Part shown: positions 33,537 through 44,997 of the stretch, one piece after another | Numbering within the stretch: the first letter of the stretch is position 1 | How the letters are laid out: each line of letters opens with the position of its first letter | Assembly: GCF_009389715.1 (NCBI RefSeq) | Contig: NC_052399.1 | Coordinates: forward strand, 26,979,146 to 27,043,145 | Reading direction: 5' to 3' | From: Phoenix dactylifera | Lineage: Eukaryota > Streptophyta > Magnoliopsida > Arecales > Arecaceae | DNA: 64,000 nucleotides | Position numbers and translations under genes: made by a program | Notes under the pieces: model-generated | Told to the model about the DNA's origin: nothing | Databases searched by the model: none | Seen by the model: only the letters and a program-made list of their open reading frames with translations

Positions 33537-36500
33537 ATGGGGACGAGGGAAGCGTACGAGGAGAAGCTCCGGACGGGCAATCTTTATCACGATCCCACCA
33601 TGAACCCTGGCCTCGGCTCCCCCCGCTGCCCCCGTTGTCTCTCCCTCATAAACCCTAACGCGGTTCCCCCATTATCTTCGTTCTCGATTTAATTTCGATT
33701 TTTTTTAATAATTAAATTATAGTCCTTTTTCCTTTTTCTAATCAAAATCGAATATTGTTTACCTCTAACTTGTTACCTTGATAGGTATCGCGATCACGTT
33801 TCCTTCTATCGCGATATTGATTTATTTCCATGCAATTGTTCAGGAAAAACGGGAGTGGACGATCACTTCTTCGTTGCATGATGCGACTGCTGTGGTATGC
33901 GAATACTTCGTCACATACTTCTCTTAGAGATTTTACCCCTCTTCTCTGAACGCTTTTGCAGTACTGTTTTATTATAGTGACTGGTTGATGGCATTTGTTT
34001 ATTTTGAGCTGGAGGTTTTATTTGAATAATGTGCTAATTGTTGGATAGGCTGGTTCGGTGGCTGGCGCAAGGCTTGGTGCTTTCCACGGATTGAATACGG
34101 GCAAGTATTATAATTTTATTGTTTATTTTGGTTCATTCAGATCTCGTTGAGGCTATCTTTATGTGGGTTTTTCTGTGGGTTTGTAACAGGGATTCCATTT
34201 CTCCAAAAGCACGTGAAAGGACCCAAATGGCTGCATTTCTTTATTGGGGTAATAATTTACTGACATGTTATAAATGTTTTGTTGCTTGTCACATGAAATA
34301 TGGAGTATGTTATGTGATTGTCTATATTTTCCATTAAACTATGGAAATTTATAAAATTTCTAGGGAGGCCCTATGCAATTGGAACATTCATTTGAAGCTC
34401 ATTTAGTTCTGAAATTTGAACACACTGCAGCTGAGCTCTAAGTTATACTTTTCTGAAGCTTCTCAACTTTGGTTGTACACTTGTACTTGAGTCTCTCATT
34501 GCTCTTGTTGAATGCATTGAGTTATAGTTGCAAGTGTTGATGTTGTTTAATGAACTTTGTGTTGAATGCCTCCATTTTTTGAAGTGCATGACCTTCTTTG
34601 AAGTTGTATGCTACTATCTTGAATTCTATCTTCATGATATCTACGCACTTATCTTCTCCACATAGATGCCAGCACTTCTTTTTAGGCCTTCTTTCTCCTG
34701 CTCCAACATGTTCTAAACTTTTGAATTTTCCACTCGGCGGTCTTTGATCTATGTCCAGACCAAGGTTTGCCATTTTGGCACAAGATCCTATACCGGTAGC
34801 ATGGTGATATAGTGTCAGCACGCTAGATATAGGGGTTGGTTTGACGTACTAAGACTCAGTATGCCCTCCGTACCAAATCTCTGTTCGTATTGGTACATGG
34901 GGTGGTACTCACTGGTACAACAAATACTGGTCCAGATATTGTAGTTAGTTGCATCCTTTGATTTGTCCTATACTAACGTTCATCTCATGGTGTGGTACTT
35001 TGTCTCACTGTTGCTCATCTCATTTTTCAGAATGCTCGAGGTGATAGCAAGCATAGCCTAAGGCTTATTGATGGCTAACTCTTGACGCTCTTGTTAGAGC
35101 TTGTTTTTACCATCATTCATGCCTTTTGTGAACCTTGCTAGTGTTTCTATCTAGGGTGCCTCTTAAAAAATATAGGTAGGGGTAGATGTGGACCTAGTTT
35201 TTGTTGAAATATATCTTGAGCCATTGCATTGGACTATTGAATCGCTTGAATGCTTAAACTAATCTAGTTAAATGGTGCCAACATCAAACTAGTTAGGAAA
35301 GAGGAGAGTTTTTGAACAAAACCTGTAAAGCCCCAAAATCCCACTCAACAAAGTGCTTGCCGAAATCTGCTGCAGTATTTGCTGAATTCCTAGCCTCCGT
35401 CGGTGAACTTCTAAGGAGGAGTAGTGTTTCTATAGCCAAATGTAGTATCATCATCCTCTTCAACTTCTCTTTTGGTTTAAGGTAGGTGTGGCAAACAATC
35501 AAAACAACTTGAGCTCATCTAGGACTCAACTTGTAAAAAGTTTAGTTCATGCTTGCTTTGAAGCTAAAGGAACCAAGCTTGAACCATCAATCGAGGCTGA
35601 AAATTAATTCCAAGCCAAACCAAAAATAGACCCGCTAAAATCAAGCTTGATTCAATTAGGCTTGAAAATATATGTTTTTATATAATTATATAAGTTTAGA
35701 TAGTGGCCATTTTATCTTAGACCCAACAGTCCATTGTATTAAGGATTGTTTCAAACTTGCATGTTTATTCAATTTTTGAATCCATTAAAGATTAATTTAG
35801 ATTTGAACAAAGCTTGAATCAAGCTTTAATTCAGTCTTGGGCCGAGCTTGGTTCAAGCTTGAGTTGATTTCTCGCTCGATTTAGAATTTTCAAGCTGATT
35901 GTTTAGTTTTCTTTTTGCTCAGTTCAAAATTAAGCTTGAACCAAGGTCAAAATAGTGGTAAGCAATTTCAGCTTGATCTCAACTTTTAGGTTCAAAATCA
36001 ATTACAAAGCAAGCCTGGTTAGATCCAAGCTCAATCAGGCTCGGCTTGATTACAACCCTAATTTAAGATGACAAAAGTAAAAGATAAGGTTGAGTATGTG
36101 ACCACGTAATCCAGACGAGAATCCATATGGCATTTGGATCTAAGTTTTGATCCAAACTCGACCCATCCATCAACTAAAATAGGTTTGTGTAGGTAGGAAA
36201 TGGGGATGGAGGAGATCTGGGTCCTATCATGATCTAGCTTCTTGGAGATTTGTTGTCAATGGCTTCCTTGGTTGGAGTGATACTTGGCCAATGATTGGAT
36301 TTTGGTTGGAATCAGCCTATTATCCAAGGAATTGGAAGGAATGTGGAGAGTTTGATGCTTTGAGAATTGAGAAGCAAAGAAGTGATTTTATGAATCACAT
36401 TTAGGATCTAAAGAAAAATTTGATCAATAGAATTGGGGACCCCATTCTTGAACTGATAATTCATGGCCCATCACCAATGAAGAAGGTTGTTTTCACAGTT

Positions 36501-39500
36501 CTAACTAGGTCCACAAAATCAAGACCCCTTTAAAAGGCTGTTGAAGTGCCATAAAGGTCTTCAATTCTTGTGCTTAAGCCAAGTGAAGCAGGGAAAAAAT
36601 AATTGCTTCCTTTTCAATTTCATGGTGTGCCATGATCTATTTAAGGAGCTTAGTATGCATTATCTTCTTGTCCTTTCTTGCTCACTAGACATCTTCTAAC
36701 ACCTTTGTCAAGCTATCTGCTGACTTGTGCAGGCAGACCATGTGTTTTCTTTCTAATGCTTTTTGTACCTGCTTTAATAAAAATTAGTGATAATATTCTT
36801 TTATTGCTTATGTAAATCATTAGCTCTCACATCAATTTTGAAAGAATTTGTTTCTTCCCATTACAATATGGACCTCAACGTTGTGCTATGCCTTTGACTT
36901 AATTGTTGTCCTTCTAGGATTGTTCTTTTATTATGGTTGATCTTTCCTATTCTTTGGAGCTTCGTCTAAGGTTTTATTTTGCTAATGGTTCTTCAAATAA
37001 TAAGTTGTTTTGTTTACTGCATGATCGCTTATTCTATCTTTCCCATTGTCTATGTGTTCTGAGCTAGTTTTGTTAGTTATCATTCACCTCATCCACTATG
37101 TGACCTCTTTTGCACGCTCCTGTAAGTTTCATGATGCTTACGTTGTCTTAAACCTTGATATTAGATGCTTCTTTTTCTGGTGACCTTGTAAATCAAGGTT
37201 TGGCCCTTGCCTTTCATATCTTCCTTAAAGCTTCTTTGCTCCTAAAGTAGTGAAGAGCAGTAGAGTATATTCTCCTTCACTGTAGTATAGAGGTTGAGTC
37301 TTGAATTCTTAAAATAGTTGTTTAACTTTGACTTAGTCAGTGGTCTCTTATTAGTCATTTCACTCCCACTAGTTCTACTCCTTCATAGTGCTAATCATTT
37401 TGCTGCAAACTTTAAGTTGAAGGCTTATTGCTAGTGGTTTGAGAATGCAACTCACTAAGTTAAATATCTTGCATGGAAATAAAGTTCAATACATATGACA
37501 CTGTCACTTATGACCCTTGGGAGTCTACAGGAGTTTTAAGAGACTGCACAGGCAAAAGAGGGATTAGGATTGTAAGAACCTGCATGGGTGTGTTATTAGT
37601 TCCACATTGGGTGTGCATTTGGGAGGTCTTGGGTACTTAAGCAGCGCCAAGTGCCCTAATTAATAATCTTCTAGCTAGGCCACTTGGGTGACGTCTAGGG
37701 TTGTCCAAATGGTAATGGAGTTGACTCAACCCACAACCCAGGTGGCCGGAGGACACAAAAGCATTGGCTAACCACGAGCCAGTTTTGGTGTTTGTGATTG
37801 GACCCTCTTTTTGGCAACAACTTTGGGTCTTAAATAGGAGAGTTTATGAGGATCCAGGAGGGTGTTTGTTTAGTGCCACATTTGGTATGCATTGAGGAGG
37901 TTTTCAGTCCTTAAGTAAGGTCAAGGACCTTAATTAATGACCTTCTGCTAGCCTTTTTGGTTAAGATCTTGGGTTATTACAAGGATACCACTCAGATATT
38001 TGTAATATATATCCATGTTTGTATCCTTTTTCTTTGGTGGATACAAATAGGGAACTGGATATTAGTCAAATGCTAAAATTAATATCCTATCAAGATAAAC
38101 TCAGAGAAACAAATCAGATTGGATGTCATCTGATCCATTTCATCCCTACTTTCAAGCATTATCTTCACAAGCAATGTTTCTGAAAACACTTCATTTTGAC
38201 ATTTCTTCTGCAAATTTTTGTTTGCTTAGGGAACTCTTGCGTGCCAAGAATATTAAAATATTTTTCTACTAAGTTTTTCTTTTTCATTAGTTTCATTTTC
38301 GACTCTATGGATGCTGGGTGTACGCACTTGTGTAGGTGCGAACAGCTAGTTCTTATTTAAAAGTTGTATGTCTTTTTATACAGCCCCTAGCTGATCAGTG
38401 ATTGGATAACTTAGTCATTAGTAGGCTGGCATCGTGCATGGTTTGCACGTTATCATGCTCTCATCTGTGTGGACCAAAAGATATGCAAAATTGCTTAAGG
38501 GTACGCCAAAAGGACACTAGGATATGCTAGAAAAGCATGTTCTTTCAGTATCTGATCTACCATTGTTGCTTTTAGTAGGAATTAAAACAATGTTTTTGTA
38601 GGATAAAAAAAGTACAAATAAGATATTTAAATGAAGAATAACACATTACAAGTTTCCCATGTTTTTATTACAAATAAATATCATTTATTTTGAGCCAAAT
38701 TATTTTTTGGGTTGTGTGGATATTTTATAATTTATTGACATGCACATATGCATATTTTAGTTTTTTGCTGCTTGTAAGTTGTAGTACATGCCAATGTAAA
38801 TTGACATAGGTTGGTGCAAAACTTGCACATGTATCATTCAACATCATTGTGGTGCGGACAATACAGAGTGGCACACTAGCACCTCTAGTCATTTGACTTA
38901 TTGGCTGTTGATGCTGACCCAAAATGAAAAAGTTTCATCCAATTTGTGCATATGATGTAAATGGTCCTCATTGACGTCATCATGCATAGCATTTATGTTT
39001 TATTCATTCATTGGTTCATTTGTTCAACCAACTTGGACATAGGAGTCCTGTAAAATTGATCACGCATGTTGTTCTTTCAGGGGAAAGCGGTGCATATATA
39101 TGTATGTCTCAAGCGATGAAGATATCTGTCAATATCCATGCCATAAATTCTTAACTAACTATGTTCATTCAGTTGTCTGACTATATTAACTAGCTATACA
39201 TACATACATATGTATATCTCAAGCGATGAAGATATCTGTCAATATCCATGCTATAAATTACTAACTGACTATATTAACTGGCTATATATACATACATACA
39301 TATGTATATCTCAAGCAATGAAGATATCTGTCACTATATACATAAATTATGAACTGACTATATTCAGTCCATATGTGTCATTTTATACCCCCTTCGATTT
39401 TAGTGGGCCTTTTCTTTGGTGCAAAGGAGAGCAACAGTTGAATCCAGGTTAATCATCCTTCATGAGATATCAACCACTTAAGAATTCTGCCTATAAATTA

Positions 39501-42500
39501 TTAACTGACTATATCATCCTCCAAGGTTGATCAACCACATACATTAATACATACATACATACATATCAATACCCATGCTATAAATTATTAGCTGACTATA
39601 TTCAGTCCATATGTGTCATTTTATACCCCCTTTGATTTTAGTGGACCTTTTCTTTGTTGCAAAAGAGAACGACAAATGAGTCCAGGTTAAGCATCCTCCA
39701 TGAGATAGCAACAATTATAAGAATTCTTCCTATTTCCTTCATTATATGTTTTGTTTCAAAATAAGCTTTAATATTAAGAATGTTAAGAACTAAAAACCAG
39801 TAGTGAAGTAAAATTGTCAATTTTTGCTTTGTTTCTGCAGTTACGTTGTTATAGTGTTGCATTAGGACATTATTGTAATGATATCCCCTTGTTATTGCAA
39901 TAAGTTTATGGGTTTCAGCTCAAGTTACCTTGCTAAAAAGGGGGAGGGGCATTAAAAATCTATGTGCTGCTTAAGAAGAAAACAAATTATGATACCTAGC
40001 TCTCCATCATAAACATACATAGTTTCTCGTTTGCTCCATTTGGCTCTCCATTCTTGTTTTTTTTTTTTTTCAAAATTAATTTTTCTTTGCCGAAACTAGA
40101 TGGATCACGGCATAGATAGAGCATTTATTTTTTTATCTTGTGCTTATTGTTGTCATGTGTTTGCCTGAAGATGGGTGGAGCATCACAATTCTGTGATTTA
40201 TTTCTTGGCATACGGGTCCCTCTTTTGGCGGCTCACATGGGGAGAAAAGCTTTATTTAAATTATGCATAAGGACTAACATACCACCTTGTGGCTTCATTT
40301 AAGGGAACCATTTAGGTTATAACAAGCCCTAGGCTCATATAACTTAAATGAGTTAAGAATCACTCTCTAGATTAGAGATCAACTCTCTCTTTTCTCCTTC
40401 CCATCTGGTGGAGCACTGCCTCATCTTCACCGCTTCTCTTCCATCGCCATGGTGTGGTGAGGATGCCCCACTCTTCCTCCACTACCATAAACACCTATAA
40501 ATAGGTGTAAGGGAGCTTGGGTAATTTAGTTCTCATTGCATGCTCTATCCCTTCACAGAGAGAGCTTTCTGCAGGTGATCCAGCCAAGATTTTCAAGGCA
40601 CCAAGGTCCTTCATCTTAGTTCTCTGAATCAAAGCCTTGGGTACTTCAATCACCTTTCCATTATCTGTTTTTGATTTCTTTGGAATTAGAAAGTGTATCT
40701 TGACATTTTGGGTTTGTTCTAGAGCGTCAAATTGATGCTGAATTAGCATTGTGAACCTCTCGTATGGGAACATGATGCAGACAAGGGATGCCATATGCAT
40801 ATGCAGCCTGATGCGCTGAATTTAAAATGTCGTTTCTTTAACTTGGCTCATGGAGTATTAAGAGGGGATCTTTTAATTTTCAAACTCTTTTCAAATAAGT
40901 TTGGGCTTAAGGAGTCATGAGTTCTTAGGATGTTTTTAGATTAAGATTGAGATAAGATCAAGACTCCAACTATTTTAAGTTATTGGAAACACATAAATAA
41001 GGTTTGCTTTACCAGTATTGAATATCATACTAGTCTCTTGCTAGTAGAGTATAGTACGTCTAGTACATTATAGTACAGCTCCCTTACTGACACATGACTG
41101 GAGATGTTTTTTCTCTTCATGACTAGCCATGGTACCGCATGAATGCAAGTAATATGGGTCGATACAACACAAAACCAGGTGGAACTGCTCAGTTCCACCT
41201 AGTATAGGCCAATACAACCCCTGCGTCGTGTCCCACTGGTACTTTATTGGTATGATACAATGCACTCGATACAAAATGGTATCGGTCTATAGGGCAACCC
41301 TTGTGTATAAGGTTGCAAGCTATAGATGATTTGCCCATTGTTATACCATAGGAATACTTTTTGGACTATTTCAAGTCCAAGGGAGCTGCTCTAGTCATGG
41401 GGTATTTTGGGTTTGGGAAAGTTTTCACCTGGAAAAAATCGAGGCTTATATACAGTATTAAGGATTTGCCTAGCTACTATCAATTACAACATTGACTTTT
41501 TTTTTTAACTGTTATGCTGACTTATGTTACTATGGTCTAATGATGTCTTCTTTTGTGGCACAGCTTCCTCCATTACTCATGTTTTCTGTAGCTAGTGCTG
41601 CATTTGGAGGTAAGATTCTGCCTGTCATTAGAAGTTTCCATTTGGCTACAAATCGTACTCATATATGTTTGAATTTTAGACGTGTTTCTGTTGCATGTTT
41701 ATATGTTCATTCTCGAAACATCTGAAAGAAAATTGTCTGAATCTAATTTTGCAGCACTATCTAGAATGATTTCAATGAACACAATTATCTGGATTAGAAA
41801 AGAAAGAAATGTGTGCTGAATTTAGAAATCTGAATTTGCACTTCTCTTTTGCTTACATTACTAGTTTGTTGTAGTTGGCGGTTGGTATTGACTGTGATGC
41901 TTGCAAGTGGTTTATGAACAGAATTTCAATGTTCATGTAATTGAGAAGAAGTTGGACTTTCATTTTTTTTAAAATAAAAAGTCCCAATAACTCTTATTAC
42001 AACCATAGGACCCATCCATAACATGGAAATTGCAACCATCAGCAAGCTGAATAGTGCATTCATGTCAGGTATGAGAATATTTTGACATCTTTATATAACA
42101 TGCTAAAATGCTTGACATTTCATTAATGGCATGCGTGAAAGTCTTCAATAATCAATATTGGCAGACTGCCTAGGCCGTCCTAGGCATTGAGGTCCTTGAA
42201 CGCATAGGCGGAATGCCTGGTCAGGCAGGTGCTAGAGTAAAAATCCATAAGTGAATTGAGGCTTATCCTAGTCGTAACACCCTCTCTGCTTAGCAATTAG
42301 AGATTCTTGGTTCGCTTCTTAGATATTGTGCATCTCCAAAAAATATGGACCTGGGTACTTACAGTGCAGGTAGATCTCCCTTCCTTCTCTCAGAAATATA
42401 ATAAATCATAATATATTATGGTTCATAAAATACACATCAAAGAACAACATATTAAAAGATGGTAAGATCATCAGCTAATCAAGTGATGTAGTAATAAAAT

Positions 42501-44997
42501 CATTAATTCGATCACTTCAGTTTTATTTACATAATAAATTTGACATCAGGTAATTGGAAGTATCTAAAACTTTCAACCTATGTAATATAAATTATCATCA
42601 GGTGATATCTACAAGAATATGTATATGCATTCGACTTCTATCTTTTATAAAATAAATGCTTCTTCATTCGAAGAGAATATTGGTCGAAAAGTTAATGCCT
42701 TTGATAAACAAAGGAACAAGTTGCCTCCTCAAGAAAACTGCAGCCCTTAGGAGGCCAGGTGTGCCCTCCTAGGTGCCTGGGCAGCTGTCCCACCTGGAAG
42801 TCTCAGAAAGCGACAGACCACCTAGGTGCTTGAGTGGCCATCTTAGTCAAAAACATTTTCTATTACATTTGGATTGTGAAATATGTCACCTGAAAAACCA
42901 CAGATAACTTCACTTGTCATTATTACTTTCTACATTCTATTTTATCTCCAAAGATCAGCCTCTTGGGGTTCATCAACATACGTTAAATTGTTGTATCTGC
43001 ATCCAATATTGTGAGCTGTTGTTGTACCTTTCTGGTCATGTGCAAGTGCTAGCTCCTAATGAACAAGACAAGAACAAACATTTGGGTGTCTTTAGCATCA
43101 TAAAGGATGAAAAAAAAACAACTGAATCTACAAAGGCGTGGAGCATAAACTAGGCATTCACAATAGTTATTTCTTAAAGCATGATGGAAATGGTTAGAAG
43201 AAAATCTCCTAACTTTAGTGATTTCCCATTGCTATCTTAAGCACATAATCCTCAAATATTTCTTCTAGTGATTATGACCATTCTATTGCCTAAGTAAATA
43301 CATACCAACATGTGTAGTTTACTTGGGTTGTCTCATACATATCTCAAACAGGTCCCTTGGAAATCTCTCCCCTTCACTCTCCTCCTCCTCTCCCCCTCCC
43401 CCATTGTTCATCATTGACTTCAATGTTGTGAATCTTGTGATAGATGTCTAGAATAACTAGACAAATAGTTGGAGAAATGACTGCATTGTATGCAGTGTAG
43501 AAGGTGCACCAATTGTCAGAGTACGGGGAAATAGGGACCAAGTAAGATGGCCTGACATGTTCAGCAATGAATAGGGAGGTCCTAGAAAGAGCTGTTTGAT
43601 TCTTTCTCGAATGGCCCAGAAAGGTAGTTTCTATGGTAAGACAAATGAGAATTGGAAGAATCCATTTTGGTTAAGCTTGCAATAATGCATGAGGTAGCCG
43701 ATACTCGGAAATGATTTGTGACCAAACATTGATAAAGTTGAACAGGGCTTAATGGTAATTGTGATTGTTATCATGTTGACTTTGATGTTTGTATTTCACA
43801 TTCGGTGTAATCATTCCTTTCTTTCATCACCCCAACCTTTCAGCAAATAATAGCCCCTTCTCACTTAAATTTCTTCCTCAATCTGAATTTCTAAAATAAC
43901 ATATAATCCTATTTTATGAAAGTACAGAACATTATTGCATGCAATTGCCCTAGTGACGCCTTGGAAACTTGCGGGGTTCCCATAGAAATCGTGCGTGTGC
44001 ATCATCATCTATAAGTTAGTAAAGTGATTTGGATGATCAGCATTGACTGGGCCTTTATAATCAATAGTTGCTTCCATTTTGAGTAAAGCAAGAATATCTC
44101 TGTTGGAGGAAGCATTTCCTTGGGCCATACACTTAAACGATGCTTATTGGATTGGCTGACTCACTGGCTGAGAGGATGAGGTATTAGACTTAGCTGTCGG
44201 CAATTATAGTGCTATTGTATTATTTCCCTTTGTGGTTGTCCATTGGACCATCAAAAAAATCTGCATTTGTAAAACCAGAATAGAAGGAACAATGATTGTC
44301 GATAGACCAGGTTTAAGATCTCAGGTACATCAGTTATACCTGGCTGAGATGGAAGGCTGAAAAAATTTGAATTGGTCGAAATATTCTGACAGCAGATATA
44401 TGTTGGCCAGAATGTTGAAATATCGGATGATATAGTAGAAAAGACAGTCTACAATGATATTGCATAGTGATCTTAAAAGCTAGTAATAAGATATCATAAA
44501 TGAATTCTATTTTCTAAACCCCCTCCCCAACAATAACAAAAAGAAAACAAAAACAAAAGAAGCAAACAAGCGGGCATAAATAAAGGCAAAAGGGCATAAT
44601 ATTGTGCCTATCATGCACTTGATGATTCTTGGTCTCATTTTTATTGGGTGACAAGATTCAGTGGCATCTTTTGACTTCTCAAAAGAAGCAACATGAATTT
44701 TTCTCCGCACCCTACAAGAAATGACTATCTTTTATCGAGCTCGTGACGTAACAGCCGTAGAGTTAGGCCAGGATGAGATTTTGTGCTCACACTCTCTCTC
44801 GTGTACGGTTTGTGTTGTTGTAACCTTCAGATATTTTTATTTTTGTTTTTACAGCTTATGCAGTTCCCGAGTTCGTCCAGCTCACTGTGAGATCCTCTTA
44901 TGCTGCTTCAAGTGCATCACACTACGGTATATCACAGATCACCAGATATGTGGAAGCTGCCCGTTCATCTCACAATCTTCATGATAAGCCCAGATGA
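33537..44997 (+). CDS. Conserved plant 158-aa putative membrane protein, six exons
   Basis: Exons are 33537-33662, 33844-33894, 34049-34100, 34190-34248, 41564-41609 and 44855-44997. All junctions keep frame and give 158 codons plus TGA. The protein starts MGTREAYEEKLRTGNLYHDP, has a CPRC pair at residues 31-34, then REWTITSSLHDATAVAGSVA, a Gly/Ala-rich hydrophobic stretch, GIPFLQKHVKGPKWLHFFIG, a hydrophobic helix LPPLLMFSVASAAFGAYAVP and SSYAASSASHYGISQITRYV near the end. I recognise it as a small conserved plant protein family but cannot name a function. The hydrophobic segments suggest one or two membrane helices and the CxxC may bind a metal. Intron 3 uses a GC donor. Intron 4 (7315 bases) and intron 5 (3245 bases) are unusually large for so small a protein. 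An exon 1-2 pseudogene lies 4.8 kb upstream. Confidence 0.88.
34101..34189 (+). other. Non-canonical GC-AG intron (intron 3)
   Basis: The exon ends ...AATACGG and the intron begins GCAAGT, ending TTTGTAACAG. Only this boundary keeps the conserved LNTGIPFLQKH in frame. GCAAGT is the usual strong consensus of plant GC-AG introns. A GT donor giving the same protein is not available. Confidence 0.85.
37571..37981 (+). mobile_element. TRIM copy B, inside intron 4
   Basis: LTRs at 37571-37707 and about 37847-37981 flank an internal domain of about 139 bases. The right LTR (GAGGATCCAGGAGGGTGT ... GGGTTATTACA) matches the minus-strand LTR of TRIM copy A, so the two belong to one family. TGGTAATGG follows the left LTR as a primer-site-like start. 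A 5-base target duplication AGGAT flanks it exactly (37566-37570 and 37982-37986). No coding capacity. Confidence 0.88.
39090..39680. repeat. Tandem duplications with CATA/TACA microsatellites
   Basis: Three units of about 100 bases share TGTATATCTCAAGCGATGAA, GATATCTGTCAATATCCATG and CTGACTATATTAACTGGCTA. A second block (GACTATATTCAGTCCATATG, then TGTCATTTTATACCCCCTT) occurs at about 39354 and again about 240 bases later. CATACATACATA runs separate the units. Confidence 0.8.
41610..44854 (+). other. Intron 5 of the 158-aa protein gene
   Basis: GTAAGA donor, TTTTTACAG acceptor. It contains a possible foldback element around 42165-42845, whose ends are rich in CCTAGG/GCCTAGG words in opposite orientation. 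Otherwise AT-rich without coding signals. Confidence 0.75.

Larger units (their letters stand above)
34249..41563 (+). other. Intron 4 (7.3 kb) of the 158-aa protein gene
   Basis: Bounded by GTAATA and GTGGCACAG. It holds a TRIM (37571-37981), a tandem-repeat cluster (39090-39680) and several degenerate repeats, including a stretch rich in GCTTGA/AAGCTT words at 35500-36060 and GGTAC-type repeats near 34790-34930 and 41030-41280. Minus-strand open frames at 34522-34821 and 40495-40800 have no recognisable motif. Confidence 0.8.

Noticed and set aside
40495..40800. 101-residue minus-strand open frame in intron 4
   Set aside because: It is composed partly of plausible residues but matches no family and lies within a large intron; likely chance.
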